Shown here: one piece after another, positions 28,399 to 35,774 of the stretch
Numbering within the stretch: position 1 is the stretch's first letter
Layout of the letters: each line of letters begins with the position of its first letter
Origin: Microbacterium sp. PM5
GTDB taxonomy: Bacteria > Actinomycetota > Actinomycetes > Actinomycetales > Microbacteriaceae
DNA length: 64,000 bases
Direction of reading: 5' to 3'
NCBI RefSeq assembly: GCF_003293595.1
Contig: NZ_CP022162.1
Span: forward strand, 2,983,432 to 3,047,431
Made by a program: the position numbers and the translations under genes
The notes under the pieces: model-generated
Seen by the model: the letters and a program-made list of their open reading frames with translations, nothing else
Databases searched by the model: none
Told to the model about the DNA's origin: nothing

Positions 28399-28608
28399 AT
28401 GTCCACACACACGTACGCCGTCGAGGGAATGACCTGCGCCCACTGTGCCGGTGCCGTCACTCGTGAAGTCCGCAAGGTCGCGGGCGTGACGGACGTCGCC
28501 GTCGACGTGACCGAGGGCACGTTGACGGTGACCGTCGACGGTGGGGCGCCGGATGACGAGATCGCCGCGGCCGTCGACGAGGCCGGTTACGCCGTCGTCG
28601 CTCGCTGA
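28399..28608 (+). CDS. copZ: CopZ-like copper chaperone (HMA domain)
   Basis: 69-residue heavy-metal-associated domain with the metal site MTCAHC near residue 12 and the ferredoxin-like pattern ending DEAGYAVVAR. It carries cuprous ion to the ATPase encoded next. ATG at 28399 follows GGAAGGAG; an in-frame upstream extension would read through the operator and -10 and is rejected. Co-transcribed with copA, 16 bases downstream. Confidence 0.93.
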   Translation: MSTHTYAVEGMTCAHCAGAVTREVRKVAGVTDVAVDVTEGTLTVTVDGGAPDDEIAAAVDEAGYAVVAR

Positions 28609-28624
28609 GAGGAGCACAGCGTCC

Positions 28625-30910
28625 ATGGGTGCGACCACGTCTGACGCCGAGCCGCGGGCAGAGGCGGTGCTGGAGATCGAGGGCATGACGTGCGCGAGTT
28701 GCGTCGCGCGGGTCGAGAAGCGACTGCAGCGGCTCGACGGCGTGTCGGCATCCGTGAACCTCGCGACCGAATCCGCACGGGTGGATTACCCGAGCGGCCT
28801 CGATGCCGCGGCTCTCATCGCCGCGGTGCGCGAAGCGGGGTACGACGCGCGCGTGCGAGAGCGCACCGCCCACCCGCATGCCGGCCCCCACGACGGCCCT
28901 GCGTCGTCGTCGCACGGCGGCCACGTCCACGACGTCGAAGACCGCCCGGGTGCCACACGGCTGACCACTCGTCTGCTCATCAGCGCCGTGCTGGCCGTGC
29001 CGGTGGTACTTCTCGGGATGATTCCGCCGTGGCAGTTCCCGGGGTGGCAGTGGGTGTCGTTCGTACTGGCGGTGCCCGTCGTGCTCTGGGGAGGCTGGCC
29101 CTTCCACCGCGCCACCTTCGCCAACGCCCGCCATGGCGCGATGACGATGGACACCCTCATCACGCTCGGAACAGGTGCGGCGACGCTGTGGAGCGTCTGG
29201 GCGTTGTTCTTCGGCTCGGCGGGACGTGTCGGCATGCGCCACGACGGGGGACTGTTCGCCCCCGTCCATGACCCCTCCTCGCTCGTCTACTTCGAAGTGG
29301 CGGCGGCGGTCACGGTGTTCCTGCTGCTCGGCCGCGTCATCGAGCAGCGCTCCAAGCGCGCCGCGGGGGCGGCCGTGCGCGCGCTGATGGATCTGTCGGC
29401 GCGTGATGTGGAGCTCGAAGACGGCCGTCGCGTGCCGATCGAGGCGCTCGGTGTCGGAGACCTGTTCGTCGTGCGTCCGGGAGAGAAGGTCGCCACCGAC
29501 GGTGTCGTTCGCGGTGGTCGTGCCTCGGTCGACGAGAGCATGATCACGGGCGAGTCGATCCCCGTCGACGTCGACGCCGGCTCGTCCGTGACCGGCGGCA
29601 CGATCGCCACCGATGGCCGTCTCGTCGTGGAGGCCACCTCCGTCGGCGAGGACACGCGCCTTGCCCGGCTGGCCCGCCTGGTCGAGGACGCGCAGGCGGG
29701 CAAGAGCCGCGTGCAGCGCCTCGCCGATCGCATCTCGGGGATCTTCGTCCCGATCGTCATCCTCCTGTCGGCTCTCACGCTGTTGGCGTGGCTCGTGGTG
29801 GGAGGCTTCAGCGGTGAGGCCCTGGCGTCGGGGTTCACCGCCGCGGTGGCCGTGCTGATCATCGCCTGCCCCTGTGCGCTCGGGCTGGCGACGCCGATCG
29901 CGATCCTGGTGGGGACCGGTCGCGGTGCACAGCTCGGTGTCCTCATCACCGGACCGGAAGCGCTCGAGGCGGCGGACCGCATCGACACCGTCGTGCTCGA
30001 CAAGACCGGCACGGTGACCGAGGGCGCGATGACGGTCGACGCCGTCACGCCCATCGGCGGAGCGGATGCCGACGAGGTGCGACGACTCGTCGGATCGCTG
30101 GAGAAGGCCTCGGAGCATCCGATCGCGCGTGCGGTCGCGGCACTCGCGACCGCGCCGCAGGAGGTCGGCGCGTTCACTGGTCACGCCGGTCTCGGCGTGA
30201 CCGGGATCGTCGACGGCCACCGCGTGTTCGCTGGTCGGCCGGCCTTCGCCCGTGCTCAGGCGCCGGGCTCGGGCGCGGACGTCATCGGCGCGGTCGACGC
30301 CGCCGTCGACGCCGCTCAGCGGCGCGGCGCGACCGCCATCGTCGCAGGCTGGGACGACCGCGTTCGCGGCGTCGTGGTCGTCGCCGACAGCGTTCGCAGC
30401 GACAGCGCGCGCACCGTCGCGGCGCTGGAGTCCCTGGGCCTGAACCTCGTGCTGTTGACCGGCGACAACGCGGGCGCCGCGCGCGCGGTCGCCGACGCCG
30501 TCGGCATCCGCGAGGTCGTCTCGGGCGTTCTCCCGGAAGGCAAGGTCGCCGAGATCGAGCGGTTGCGCGCCGGCGGACACCGGGTCGCCATGGTCGGTGA
30601 CGGTGTGAACGACGCCGCCGCGCTGGCCACCGCCGACCTCGGCATCGCCATGGGATCCGGCACGGATGCGGCGATGCATGCGAGTGACATCGCCGTCACC
30701 GGCAGCGGCTTGTCGCCGGTGCTCACCGCGATCGGCCTCAGCAGACGCACGATGCGCATCATCCGCGGCAACCTGTTCTGGGCCTTCGCCTACAACGTCG
30801 CCGCGCTGCCGCTGGCGGCGTTCGGCGTGCTCAACCCGATGATCGCCGGCGCGGCCATGGCCTTCTCGAGCGTCTTCGTCGTGCTCAACAGCCTGCGGCT
30901 GCGCCGCTGA
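28625..30910 (+). CDS. copA: copper-exporting P1B-type ATPase
   Basis: 761-residue cation ATPase pumping cuprous ion out of the cytoplasm. One N-terminal HMA domain carries C23 and C26 (GMTCASC), followed by a His-rich linker (about residues 83-105). Eight membrane helices surround the metal gate C415-P416-C417; phosphorylation site D459 lies in DKTGTVTEG, the actuator has TGES, and the hinge has GDGVNDAAAL. ATG at 28625 with GAGAGGAG upstream. Expression should follow copper through the upstream CsoR-type site. The histidines in the linker may help metal sensing. Confidence 0.96.
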   Translation: MGATTSDAEPRAEAVLEIEGMTCASCVARVEKRLQRLDGVSASVNLATESARVDYPSGLDAAALIAAVREAGYDARVRERTAHPHAGPHDGPASSSHGGHVHDVEDRPGATRLTTRLLISAVLAVPVVLLGMIPPWQFPGWQWVSFVLAVPVVLWGGWPFHRATFANARHGAMTMDTLITLGTGAATLWSVWALFFGSAGRVGMRHDGGLFAPVHDPSSLVYFEVAAAVTVFLLLGRVIEQRSKRAAGAAVRALMDLSARDVELEDGRRVPIEALGVGDLFVVRPGEKVATDGVVRGGRASVDESMITGESIPVDVDAGSSVTGGTIATDGRLVVEATSVGEDTRLARLARLVEDAQAGKSRVQRLADRISGIFVPIVILLSALTLLAWLVVGGFSGEALASGFTAAVAVLIIACPCALGLATPIAILVGTGRGAQLGVLITGPEALEAADRIDTVVLDKTGTVTEGAMTVDAVTPIGGADADEVRRLVGSLEKASEHPIARAVAALATAPQEVGAFTGHAGLGVTGIVDGHRVFAGRPAFARAQAPGSGADVIGAVDAAVDAAQRRGATAIVAGWDDRVRGVVVVADSVRSDSARTVAALESLGLNLVLLTGDNAGAARAVADAVGIREVVSGVLPEGKVAEIERLRAGGHRVAMVGDGVNDAAALATADLGIAMGSGTDAAMHASDIAVTGSGLSPVLTAIGLSRRTMRIIRGNLFWAFAYNVAALPLAAFGVLNPMIAGAAMAFSSVFVVLNSLRLRR

Positions 30911-30915
30911 CCCGG

Positions 30916-30931
30916 CCGCCGCTCGCGGCGG
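30916..30931 (+). terminator. short GC hairpin after copA
   Basis: CCGCCG (30916-30921), loop CTCG, CGGCGG (30926-30931), five bases after the copA stop. No T-run follows, so termination would rely on the hairpin alone. Confidence 0.5.
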
Positions 30932-30946
30932 TGGGGGAGGGCGCGC

Positions 30947-31116
30947 TAGACTGACGACGAGGTCCGCCCCGTTCGTCGCCGCAGCTCGCAGAAGCGAGTA
31001 CCCGCAGCCGGAGGATCCGCACCTCGCCCCACCCCGCGGCGACCGCTGCGGAACGACTGACCGGTCATCCGACCGGACCTCCGCCGGCTTTCCGGCGCTT
31101 CACGCTCAGGAGGAGC
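30947..31116 (+). promoter_or_regulatory. promoter and long structured leader of the SNF2 gene
   Basis: TAGACT at 30947-30952 is a good -10, predicting a leader of about 155 bases. In it, CGTT (30970-30973) plus CCGCAGC (30979-30985) can pair with GCTGCGG plus AACG (31045-31055), closing a domain that holds hairpin CTCGC-AGAA-GCGAG (30985-30998). Two further hairpins follow, CCGGTC-ATCC-GACCGG (31061-31076) and GCCGG-CTTT-CCGGC (31083-31096), ending just before the AGGAGG ribosome site. I do not recognise the fold as a known riboswitch. Confidence 0.5.
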
Positions 31117-33294
31117 ATGCCGACCACGGCATCCACTGCCACCGCGTCCCGCCGACGCGGCTCGTCCCATCGCGGGTCATCCGCCCGTCGCGACGACGAC
31201 GCCCCGCTGATCCCGATCCTCGCCCGCAAAGTGCGCGAGGTCGAGGCGAAAGCCCAGAAGGGCAAGCTGGGTCCGACCAACCGCGTCAAGTTCCAGGTCA
31301 TCGCCTTCCTCGTTCGCGAGGAGCGCGCGCGGGTGAAGGCTGACGAGGCCGTACCCACAGCGGCGCGGGCCGAGCTGCTCAAGCGCCTCGACGGCGTCGC
31401 GACCATCCTCGCCAAGACCGCCGCGCGCGACACCTCGCTCATCCAGCTGCTCGAGGTCGATCAGGCCACCTCTCCGGTCGCCAAGCGCATGCGTCGCGAC
31501 TGGCTGCTCGAGTCGGGCGCGGAGCTGCCCGATGACGAGCTGATCATCACCGATGCGGCGCCCGCCGCCCAGAGCTGGGGACAGACCCCGGTGGTTCCGG
31601 CCGCGCTGGCCGAGCGCCAGGTCGTGCCGCCGCAGATCGAGGCGCGCCGCGAGGCGAATCCCTTCCTGGCGCCCGACGTCGCGCTGCGCGCACCGGCATC
31701 CACGGCCCGCCGCCGGCTGGACGGCTGGGAGTTGATGGGGCCGCTGTACAAGGCGTTCGAGACGGGGGCCGGCGGCGCCACCGCCTCCATGGAGCTTCCG
31801 CCCGTCCCCGAGTTCGATCGGATCTCTCCCAAGGGGCTCGAGATCATGCCGCACCAGTCCCGCTTCCTGGAGGCGGTGCGAGCCGGTCACCGGTCGTTCC
31901 TTCTGGCCGACGAACCGGGCCTCGGCAAGACCGCCCAGTCCGTGCTCGCCGCCTCCGTCGCCGATGCGTATCCGCTGCTGGCGGTCGTGCCCAATGTCGT
32001 CAAGATGAACTGGGCGCGTGAGGTCGAGCGGTGGACGCCGCAGCGACGTGCGACCGTCATCCACGGCGACGGCGACACCGTCGACGCGTTCGCCGACGTC
32101 TTCATCGTCAATTACGAGGTGCTCGATCGGCACCTGTCCTGGCTCGGCTCGCTCGGCCTGAAGGGCATGGTCGTCGACGAGGCCCACTTCATCAAGAACC
32201 TCAGCTCGCAGCGTTCCCAGAACGTGCTCGCTCTGGGCGGGCGCATCCGCGAGCAGGTGCGCAACCCGCTGATGCTCGCCCTCACGGGAACGCCGCTGAT
32301 CAACGACGTCGAGGACTTCGACGCGATCTGGCGCTTCCTCGGCTGGACCAACGGCGAGAAGCCGGGCCCCGAGCTCATGGAGAAGCTCGACGCGACCGGA
32401 TTCACACCGGCGGACAAGGCTTTCTACCCCGAGGCGCGCGACGCCGTGATCTCGATGGGCATCGTCCGTCGCAAGAAGAAGGACGTCGCAGCCGACCTTC
32501 CCGACAAGCTCGTCGCCGACCTGCCGGTGGAGCTCGACGACGAGTTCGGACGCTCGATCCGCGAAGCCGAGCGTGAGCTCGGGTCGCGCCTGGCGGCCAA
32601 GTACCGCCGCATCATCGAAGCGCGCGGCGACAAGGTGCTCATCGGCGAGGTCGACGAGGACATCGTCCGCCTCGTCGCGCACGGCGAGCTCGAAGAGGCG
32701 AAGGCGTCGGCCGCCGGCGCGGACAACGTCTTCACGATGGTCCGCAAGATCGGTCAGGCCAAGGCGCACCTCGCCGCTGACTACGCGGTGCAGCTGCAGC
32801 GCTCGGTCGGCAAGGTGGTGTTCTTCGCGAAGCACATCGACGTGATGGATGCCGCAGAGGCGCACTTCGCGGCATCCGGCCTGCGGACGATCTCGATCCG
32901 CGGTGATCAGACGACGACCGCCCGCCAGCAGGCCATCGACGCCTTCAACACCGACCCCGGTGTGGCGATCGCCGTCTGTTCGCTGACGGCGGCCGGCGTC
33001 GGACTGAACATGCAGGCGGCATCCAACGTCGTTCTCGCCGAGCTCTCGTGGACCGCCGCCGAGCAGACCCAGGCGATCGATCGGGTGCACCGCATCGGTC
33101 AGGACGAGCCCGTCACGGCATGGCGGATCATCGCCGCGCACACGATCGACACGAAGATCGCGGAGCTGATCGACTCGAAGCAGGGGCTCGCCCAGCGCGC
33201 CCTGGACGGCGCCCAGCTCGACCCCACCTCGAGCGATTCCGTGCAGCTGTCGGCGCTCATGCACCTGCTGCGCCAGGCGCTCGGCGCCGCCTGA
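31117..33294 (+). CDS. SNF2-family DEAD/DEAH helicase (SMARCAL1-like)
   Basis: 725-residue DNA translocase. A basic N-terminal region of about 240 residues of unknown function is followed by the SNF2 ATPase: Walker A with K271 (DEPGLGKT), DEAH box at 354-357, LTGTPLIND (motif III), and the second lobe with ISIRGDQTTTARQQAIDAF, SLTAAGVGLNMQAAS and RVHRIGQDEPV (motif VI). Such proteins remodel protein-DNA complexes or anneal single strands; no nuclease or methylase partner is nearby, so a phage-defence role is not indicated. ATG at 31117 with AGGAGG upstream. The unusually long leader suggests post-transcriptional control. Confidence 0.9.
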   Translation: MPTTASTATASRRRGSSHRGSSARRDDDAPLIPILARKVREVEAKAQKGKLGPTNRVKFQVIAFLVREERARVKADEAVPTAARAELLKRLDGVATILAKTAARDTSLIQLLEVDQATSPVAKRMRRDWLLESGAELPDDELIITDAAPAAQSWGQTPVVPAALAERQVVPPQIEARREANPFLAPDVALRAPASTARRRLDGWELMGPLYKAFETGAGGATASMELPPVPEFDRISPKGLEIMPHQSRFLEAVRAGHRSFLLADEPGLGKTAQSVLAASVADAYPLLAVVPNVVKMNWAREVERWTPQRRATVIHGDGDTVDAFADVFIVNYEVLDRHLSWLGSLGLKGMVVDEAHFIKNLSSQRSQNVLALGGRIREQVRNPLMLALTGTPLINDVEDFDAIWRFLGWTNGEKPGPELMEKLDATGFTPADKAFYPEARDAVISMGIVRRKKKDVAADLPDKLVADLPVELDDEFGRSIREAERELGSRLAAKYRRIIEARGDKVLIGEVDEDIVRLVAHGELEEAKASAAGADNVFTMVRKIGQAKAHLAADYAVQLQRSVGKVVFFAKHIDVMDAAEAHFAASGLRTISIRGDQTTTARQQAIDAFNTDPGVAIAVCSLTAAGVGLNMQAASNVVLAELSWTAAEQTQAIDRVHRIGQDEPVTAWRIIAAHTIDTKIAELIDSKQGLAQRALDGAQLDPTSSDSVQLSALMHLLRQALGAA

Positions 33295-33308
33295 GGCGGG
33301 CCGGGATT

Positions 33309-33342
33309 ATCGACGGCGGATGTGGTGGCATCCGCCGTCGAT
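33309..33342 (+). terminator. perfect 14-bp hairpin terminator after the SNF2 gene
   Basis: ATCGACGGCGGATG (33309-33322), loop TGGTGG, CATCCGCCGTCGAT (33329-33342), 14 bases after the stop. It separates the helicase from pfkA, whose probable -10 (TAGTGT) begins a few bases later. Confidence 0.75.
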
Positions 33343-33406
33343 ACGGCGATAGTGTCGAGGAGGCAGCGTCGCCGAATCACATCCCGAATCACCAAAGGAT
33401 CTCCAC

Positions 33407-34435
33407 ATGAAGATCGGTATCCTCACCAGCGGCGGAGACTGCCCCGGACTGAACGCGGTCATCCGCGGTGTGGTCCTCAAGGGCACCACGAACTACAACA
33501 TCGAGTTCGTCGGCATCCGTGACGGCTGGCGTGGCGTCGTCGACGGCGACTTCTTCCCGCTGACCCGGCACGAGGTCAAGGGCCTCTCGAAGGTCGGGGG
33601 CACCATCCTCGGCACGAGCCGCACCAACCCCTACGAGGGTCCGCGCGGCGGCGCGGAGAACATCGCGAAGACGCTCTACGGCCACCACATCGACGGGATC
33701 ATCGCCATCGGTGGCGAGGGCACGCTCGCCGCGGCCAACCGGCTGTGGAACGACGGCATCAATGTCATGGGCGTGCCCAAGACGATCGACAACGACCTCC
33801 GCGCCACCGACTACTCCTTCGGTTTCGACACCGCCGTCAACATCGCCACCGACGCCATGGATCGCCTCCGCACCACCGGAGACTCGCACCAGCGCTGCAT
33901 GGTCGCCGAGGTCATGGGCCGGCACGTGGGGTGGATCGCCCTGCACTCCGGCATCGCGGCCGGTGCGCACGTGATCTGCATCCCCGAGGTGCCCATGTCG
34001 ATCACCGAAATCGCCGCGCAGGTGCAGAAGGCGCATGACCGCGGTCGCGCGCCGCTCGTCGTCGTCTCGGAGGGCTTCACGCTCACGGGCATGGACGAAG
34101 CCTTCAGCGACAAGGGGCTCGACGCCTTCAACCGCCCTCGCCTGGGCGGCATCAGCGAGGTCCTGGCGCCCGAGATCGAGCGTCTGACCGGCATCGAGAC
34201 GCGTGCGACCGTGCTCGGTCACATCCAGCGCGGCGGCTCGCCCTCCGGTTTCGACCGGGTGCTCGCGACGCGCCTGGGTCTGCATGCCGCAGACTCCGTC
34301 TACGAGCAGGCCTGGGGCCAGATGGTCTCGCTGAAGGGCACCGACATCGTGCGGGTGCCGTTTGCGGAGGCTCTCGGTGAGCTGAACACGGTGCCGATCT
34401 ACCGCTACGAAGAGGCCGCCGCGCTCTTCGGCTGA
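33407..34435 (+). CDS. pfkA: 6-phosphofructokinase
   Basis: 342-residue phosphofructokinase committing fructose-6-phosphate to glycolysis. Motifs: LTSGGDCPGLNAVIRG, GGEG at 102-105, PKTIDND at 124-130 with catalytic aspartates, and GHIQRGGSPSGFDR. The residue after GGE is Gly, as in ATP-dependent enzymes, while K125 in PKTIDND is the residue usual in pyrophosphate-dependent ones; this mixed pair is typical of the actinobacterial group, whose studied Streptomyces members use ATP. ATG at 33407. The leader is short and the probable -10 (TAGTGT) lies close to the upstream terminator. Confidence 0.94.
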   Translation: MKIGILTSGGDCPGLNAVIRGVVLKGTTNYNIEFVGIRDGWRGVVDGDFFPLTRHEVKGLSKVGGTILGTSRTNPYEGPRGGAENIAKTLYGHHIDGIIAIGGEGTLAAANRLWNDGINVMGVPKTIDNDLRATDYSFGFDTAVNIATDAMDRLRTTGDSHQRCMVAEVMGRHVGWIALHSGIAAGAHVICIPEVPMSITEIAAQVQKAHDRGRAPLVVVSEGFTLTGMDEAFSDKGLDAFNRPRLGGISEVLAPEIERLTGIETRATVLGHIQRGGSPSGFDRVLATRLGLHAADSVYEQAWGQMVSLKGTDIVRVPFAEALGELNTVPIYRYEEAAALFG

Positions 34436-34462
34436 GCCCGCCACCGGGACACCGCAGATTCC

Positions 34463-34557
34463 GTGTCCCACTTTTCGCTGGCGTTGTCCCACTTCCGCCG
34501 TGCCGTGTCCCACTTTCTGCTGTGCAGGAGGCCACCCGACAGCAGGAAGTGGGACAC
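34463..34557. repeat. cluster of GTGTCCCACTT repeats, upstream side
   Basis: Four copies of an element built on TGTCCCACTT: 34463-34480, 34484-34500 and 34505-34523 in direct orientation, and 34539-34557 inverted. The last two, GTGTCCCACTTTCTGCTGT and its near-perfect complement (18 of 19 positions), form a long hairpin with a 15-base loop. The 34436-34689 gap contains nothing else recognisable. Related copies lie on the other side of the DUF559-type gene. Confidence 0.85.
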
Positions 34558-34689
34558 GTCCTGTGCGAGGGTCACTCTCACTGACCACGCCCTACGCAGG
34601 TTCCTCCCCGGTCGGCGTCGGGCTCTGAGGTTTCCACCGTTCGGTGCTCAGCCACCAGAGCATCGCTGCGCACGGGTGACGCTTGCGCG

Positions 34690-35604
34690 ATGACGACCTC
34701 GAGCGACCTGCCGCTGAGTCTGCCGGACGCGTTCACCGTCGCGCAGGCGCGAGATGCGGGCGTGAGCCCCGGGCGGCTGCGGGGACGCGATCTGTCGCGT
34801 CCCTTCCACGGCGTCCGCGCGCGAGTGGAGCCCACTCCTGGCTCGCTTGAGGCATCGTGTCGGGCGCTGCTGCCGAGGCTGCGCAGCGGGCAGTTCTTCA
34901 GCCACGAGACCGCCCTGTATCTTCTCGGGGTGCCTCAGCCGGAGTGGCCGTATGAGCCGACCATCCACGTGTCCACCCACCGTCCTGCGCGCGAACCCCG
35001 TACTCACGCCGTGGTGGGTCATCGGCTGCAGCTGCGAACGCCGGCCCACACGACGGTGGGCGGGATGCCGGTCGAGCACCCGGCGCGTGCCTGGCGTCAA
35101 ACGGGCACGCTCTGGCGGCTCGATGACCTCGTTGCTGCCGCAGATCACCTGATCTCAGGCCGGAGCCCGCTGACGGATGCGGCCGAGCTTCGGGGTGAGA
35201 TCGAGGTGATGGGGGACGTGCGCGGCGGAATTCTCCGCAGGGCGCTGGCGCTCGCTCGCGGTGGCGTGCGCTCTCCTCGCGAAACGCGCTTGCGGTTGCT
35301 GCTGAGTCGCGCGGGCCTGCCGGAGGCCGAGGTGGCCTGGAACCTGTTCGACGATCGGGGGACGTTCGTCGCGGAGCTCGATCTGGCCTTTCCCCGCTAT
35401 CGTCTCGCGGTCGAGTACGACGGCCGCGTCCACGCTGACGATGCGCGTCAGTTCGCGCGCGACGCCGACCGGTGGGCGGCCATTCGCGGCCTGGGTTGGC
35501 AGCACGAGCGGGTGCTGGCCCATCACCTCGTCGGCGATGGCCGGCTCGCGGTCGCGATGGTACGAGAAGCCCTGCAGCGTGCGGGGTGGACGCCCGGGCG
35601 CTGA
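34690..35604 (+). CDS. AbiEi-like N-terminus with DUF559/Vsr-like nuclease-fold domain
   Basis: 304-residue two-domain protein. Residues 1-130 resemble the AbiEi-type winged-helix region found in many actinobacterial proteins (FTVAQARDAGVSPGRLRGRDLSRPFHGVR, then SHETALYLLGVP). Residues about 190-290 match the DUF559 very-short-patch-repair-like fold: E198 (SPRETRLRLLL), D231 (AELDLAFP), E242 and D244 (AVEYDG), then RDADRWAAIRGLGW. These are the positions expected for a PD-(D/E)XK nuclease, though the final lysine is not evident. The family is common and often multicopy in actinobacteria, with no proven function. It stands alone between two clusters of GTGTCCCACTT repeats. Confidence 0.8.
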   Translation: MTTSSDLPLSLPDAFTVAQARDAGVSPGRLRGRDLSRPFHGVRARVEPTPGSLEASCRALLPRLRSGQFFSHETALYLLGVPQPEWPYEPTIHVSTHRPAREPRTHAVVGHRLQLRTPAHTTVGGMPVEHPARAWRQTGTLWRLDDLVAAADHLISGRSPLTDAAELRGEIEVMGDVRGGILRRALALARGGVRSPRETRLRLLLSRAGLPEAEVAWNLFDDRGTFVAELDLAFPRYRLAVEYDGRVHADDARQFARDADRWAAIRGLGWQHERVLAHHLVGDGRLAVAMVREALQRAGWTPGR

Positions 35605-35637
35605 CGCCGAGGCACAGAGGCGCGGCGCCGGAACTGT

Positions 35638-35732
35638 GTGTCCCACTTCCTGCTGCCTGGGAGCGCTGTCAAGCACAGGTAATGGGACACGCCTCGGCAT
35701 AAGTGGGACATGCCTCGGCATAAGTGGGACAT
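35638..35732. repeat. cluster of GTGTCCCACTT repeats, downstream side
   Basis: One direct copy (35638-35655, GTGTCCCACTTCCTGCTG) and three inverted copies: 35680-35690 (TAATGGGACAC) and two inside a perfect 21-base tandem duplication, 35691-35711 and 35712-35732, each ending TAAGTGGGACAT. Orientation is mostly opposite to the upstream cluster, so the gene between is bracketed by inverted arrays. The 35605-35774 gap otherwise holds only the poly-G run. Confidence 0.85.
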
Positions 35733-35744
35733 GCCGCGGCGTGC

Positions 35745-35755
35745 GGGGGGGGGGG
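35745..35755. repeat. homopolymer run of 11 G
   Basis: Eleven consecutive G between the repeat cluster and the stop of the oligopeptidase gene, 20 bases past that stop. It is outside coding sequence. Such a run is prone to slippage and to sequencing length error. Confidence 0.9.
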
Positions 35756-35774
35756 CAGGTGCGGGAGGGCGGAA

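Noticed and set aside
28457..30679. 740-codon minus-strand open frame
   Set aside because: Antisense shadow of copA; no domain, composition typical of reverse reading of GC-rich codons.
31177..33264. 695-codon minus-strand open frame
   Set aside because: Antisense shadow of the SNF2 helicase with no recognisable domain.
31117..33294. SNF2 helicase as part of a phage-defence island (DISARM/Druantia-like)
   Set aside because: No methylase, nuclease or other defence gene adjoins; neighbours are copA and pfkA.
34463..35732. Possible insertion sequence or transposon
   Set aside because: No transposase, no target-site duplication seen and no terminal inverted repeats framing the exact gene; kept as a repeat-associated gene instead.
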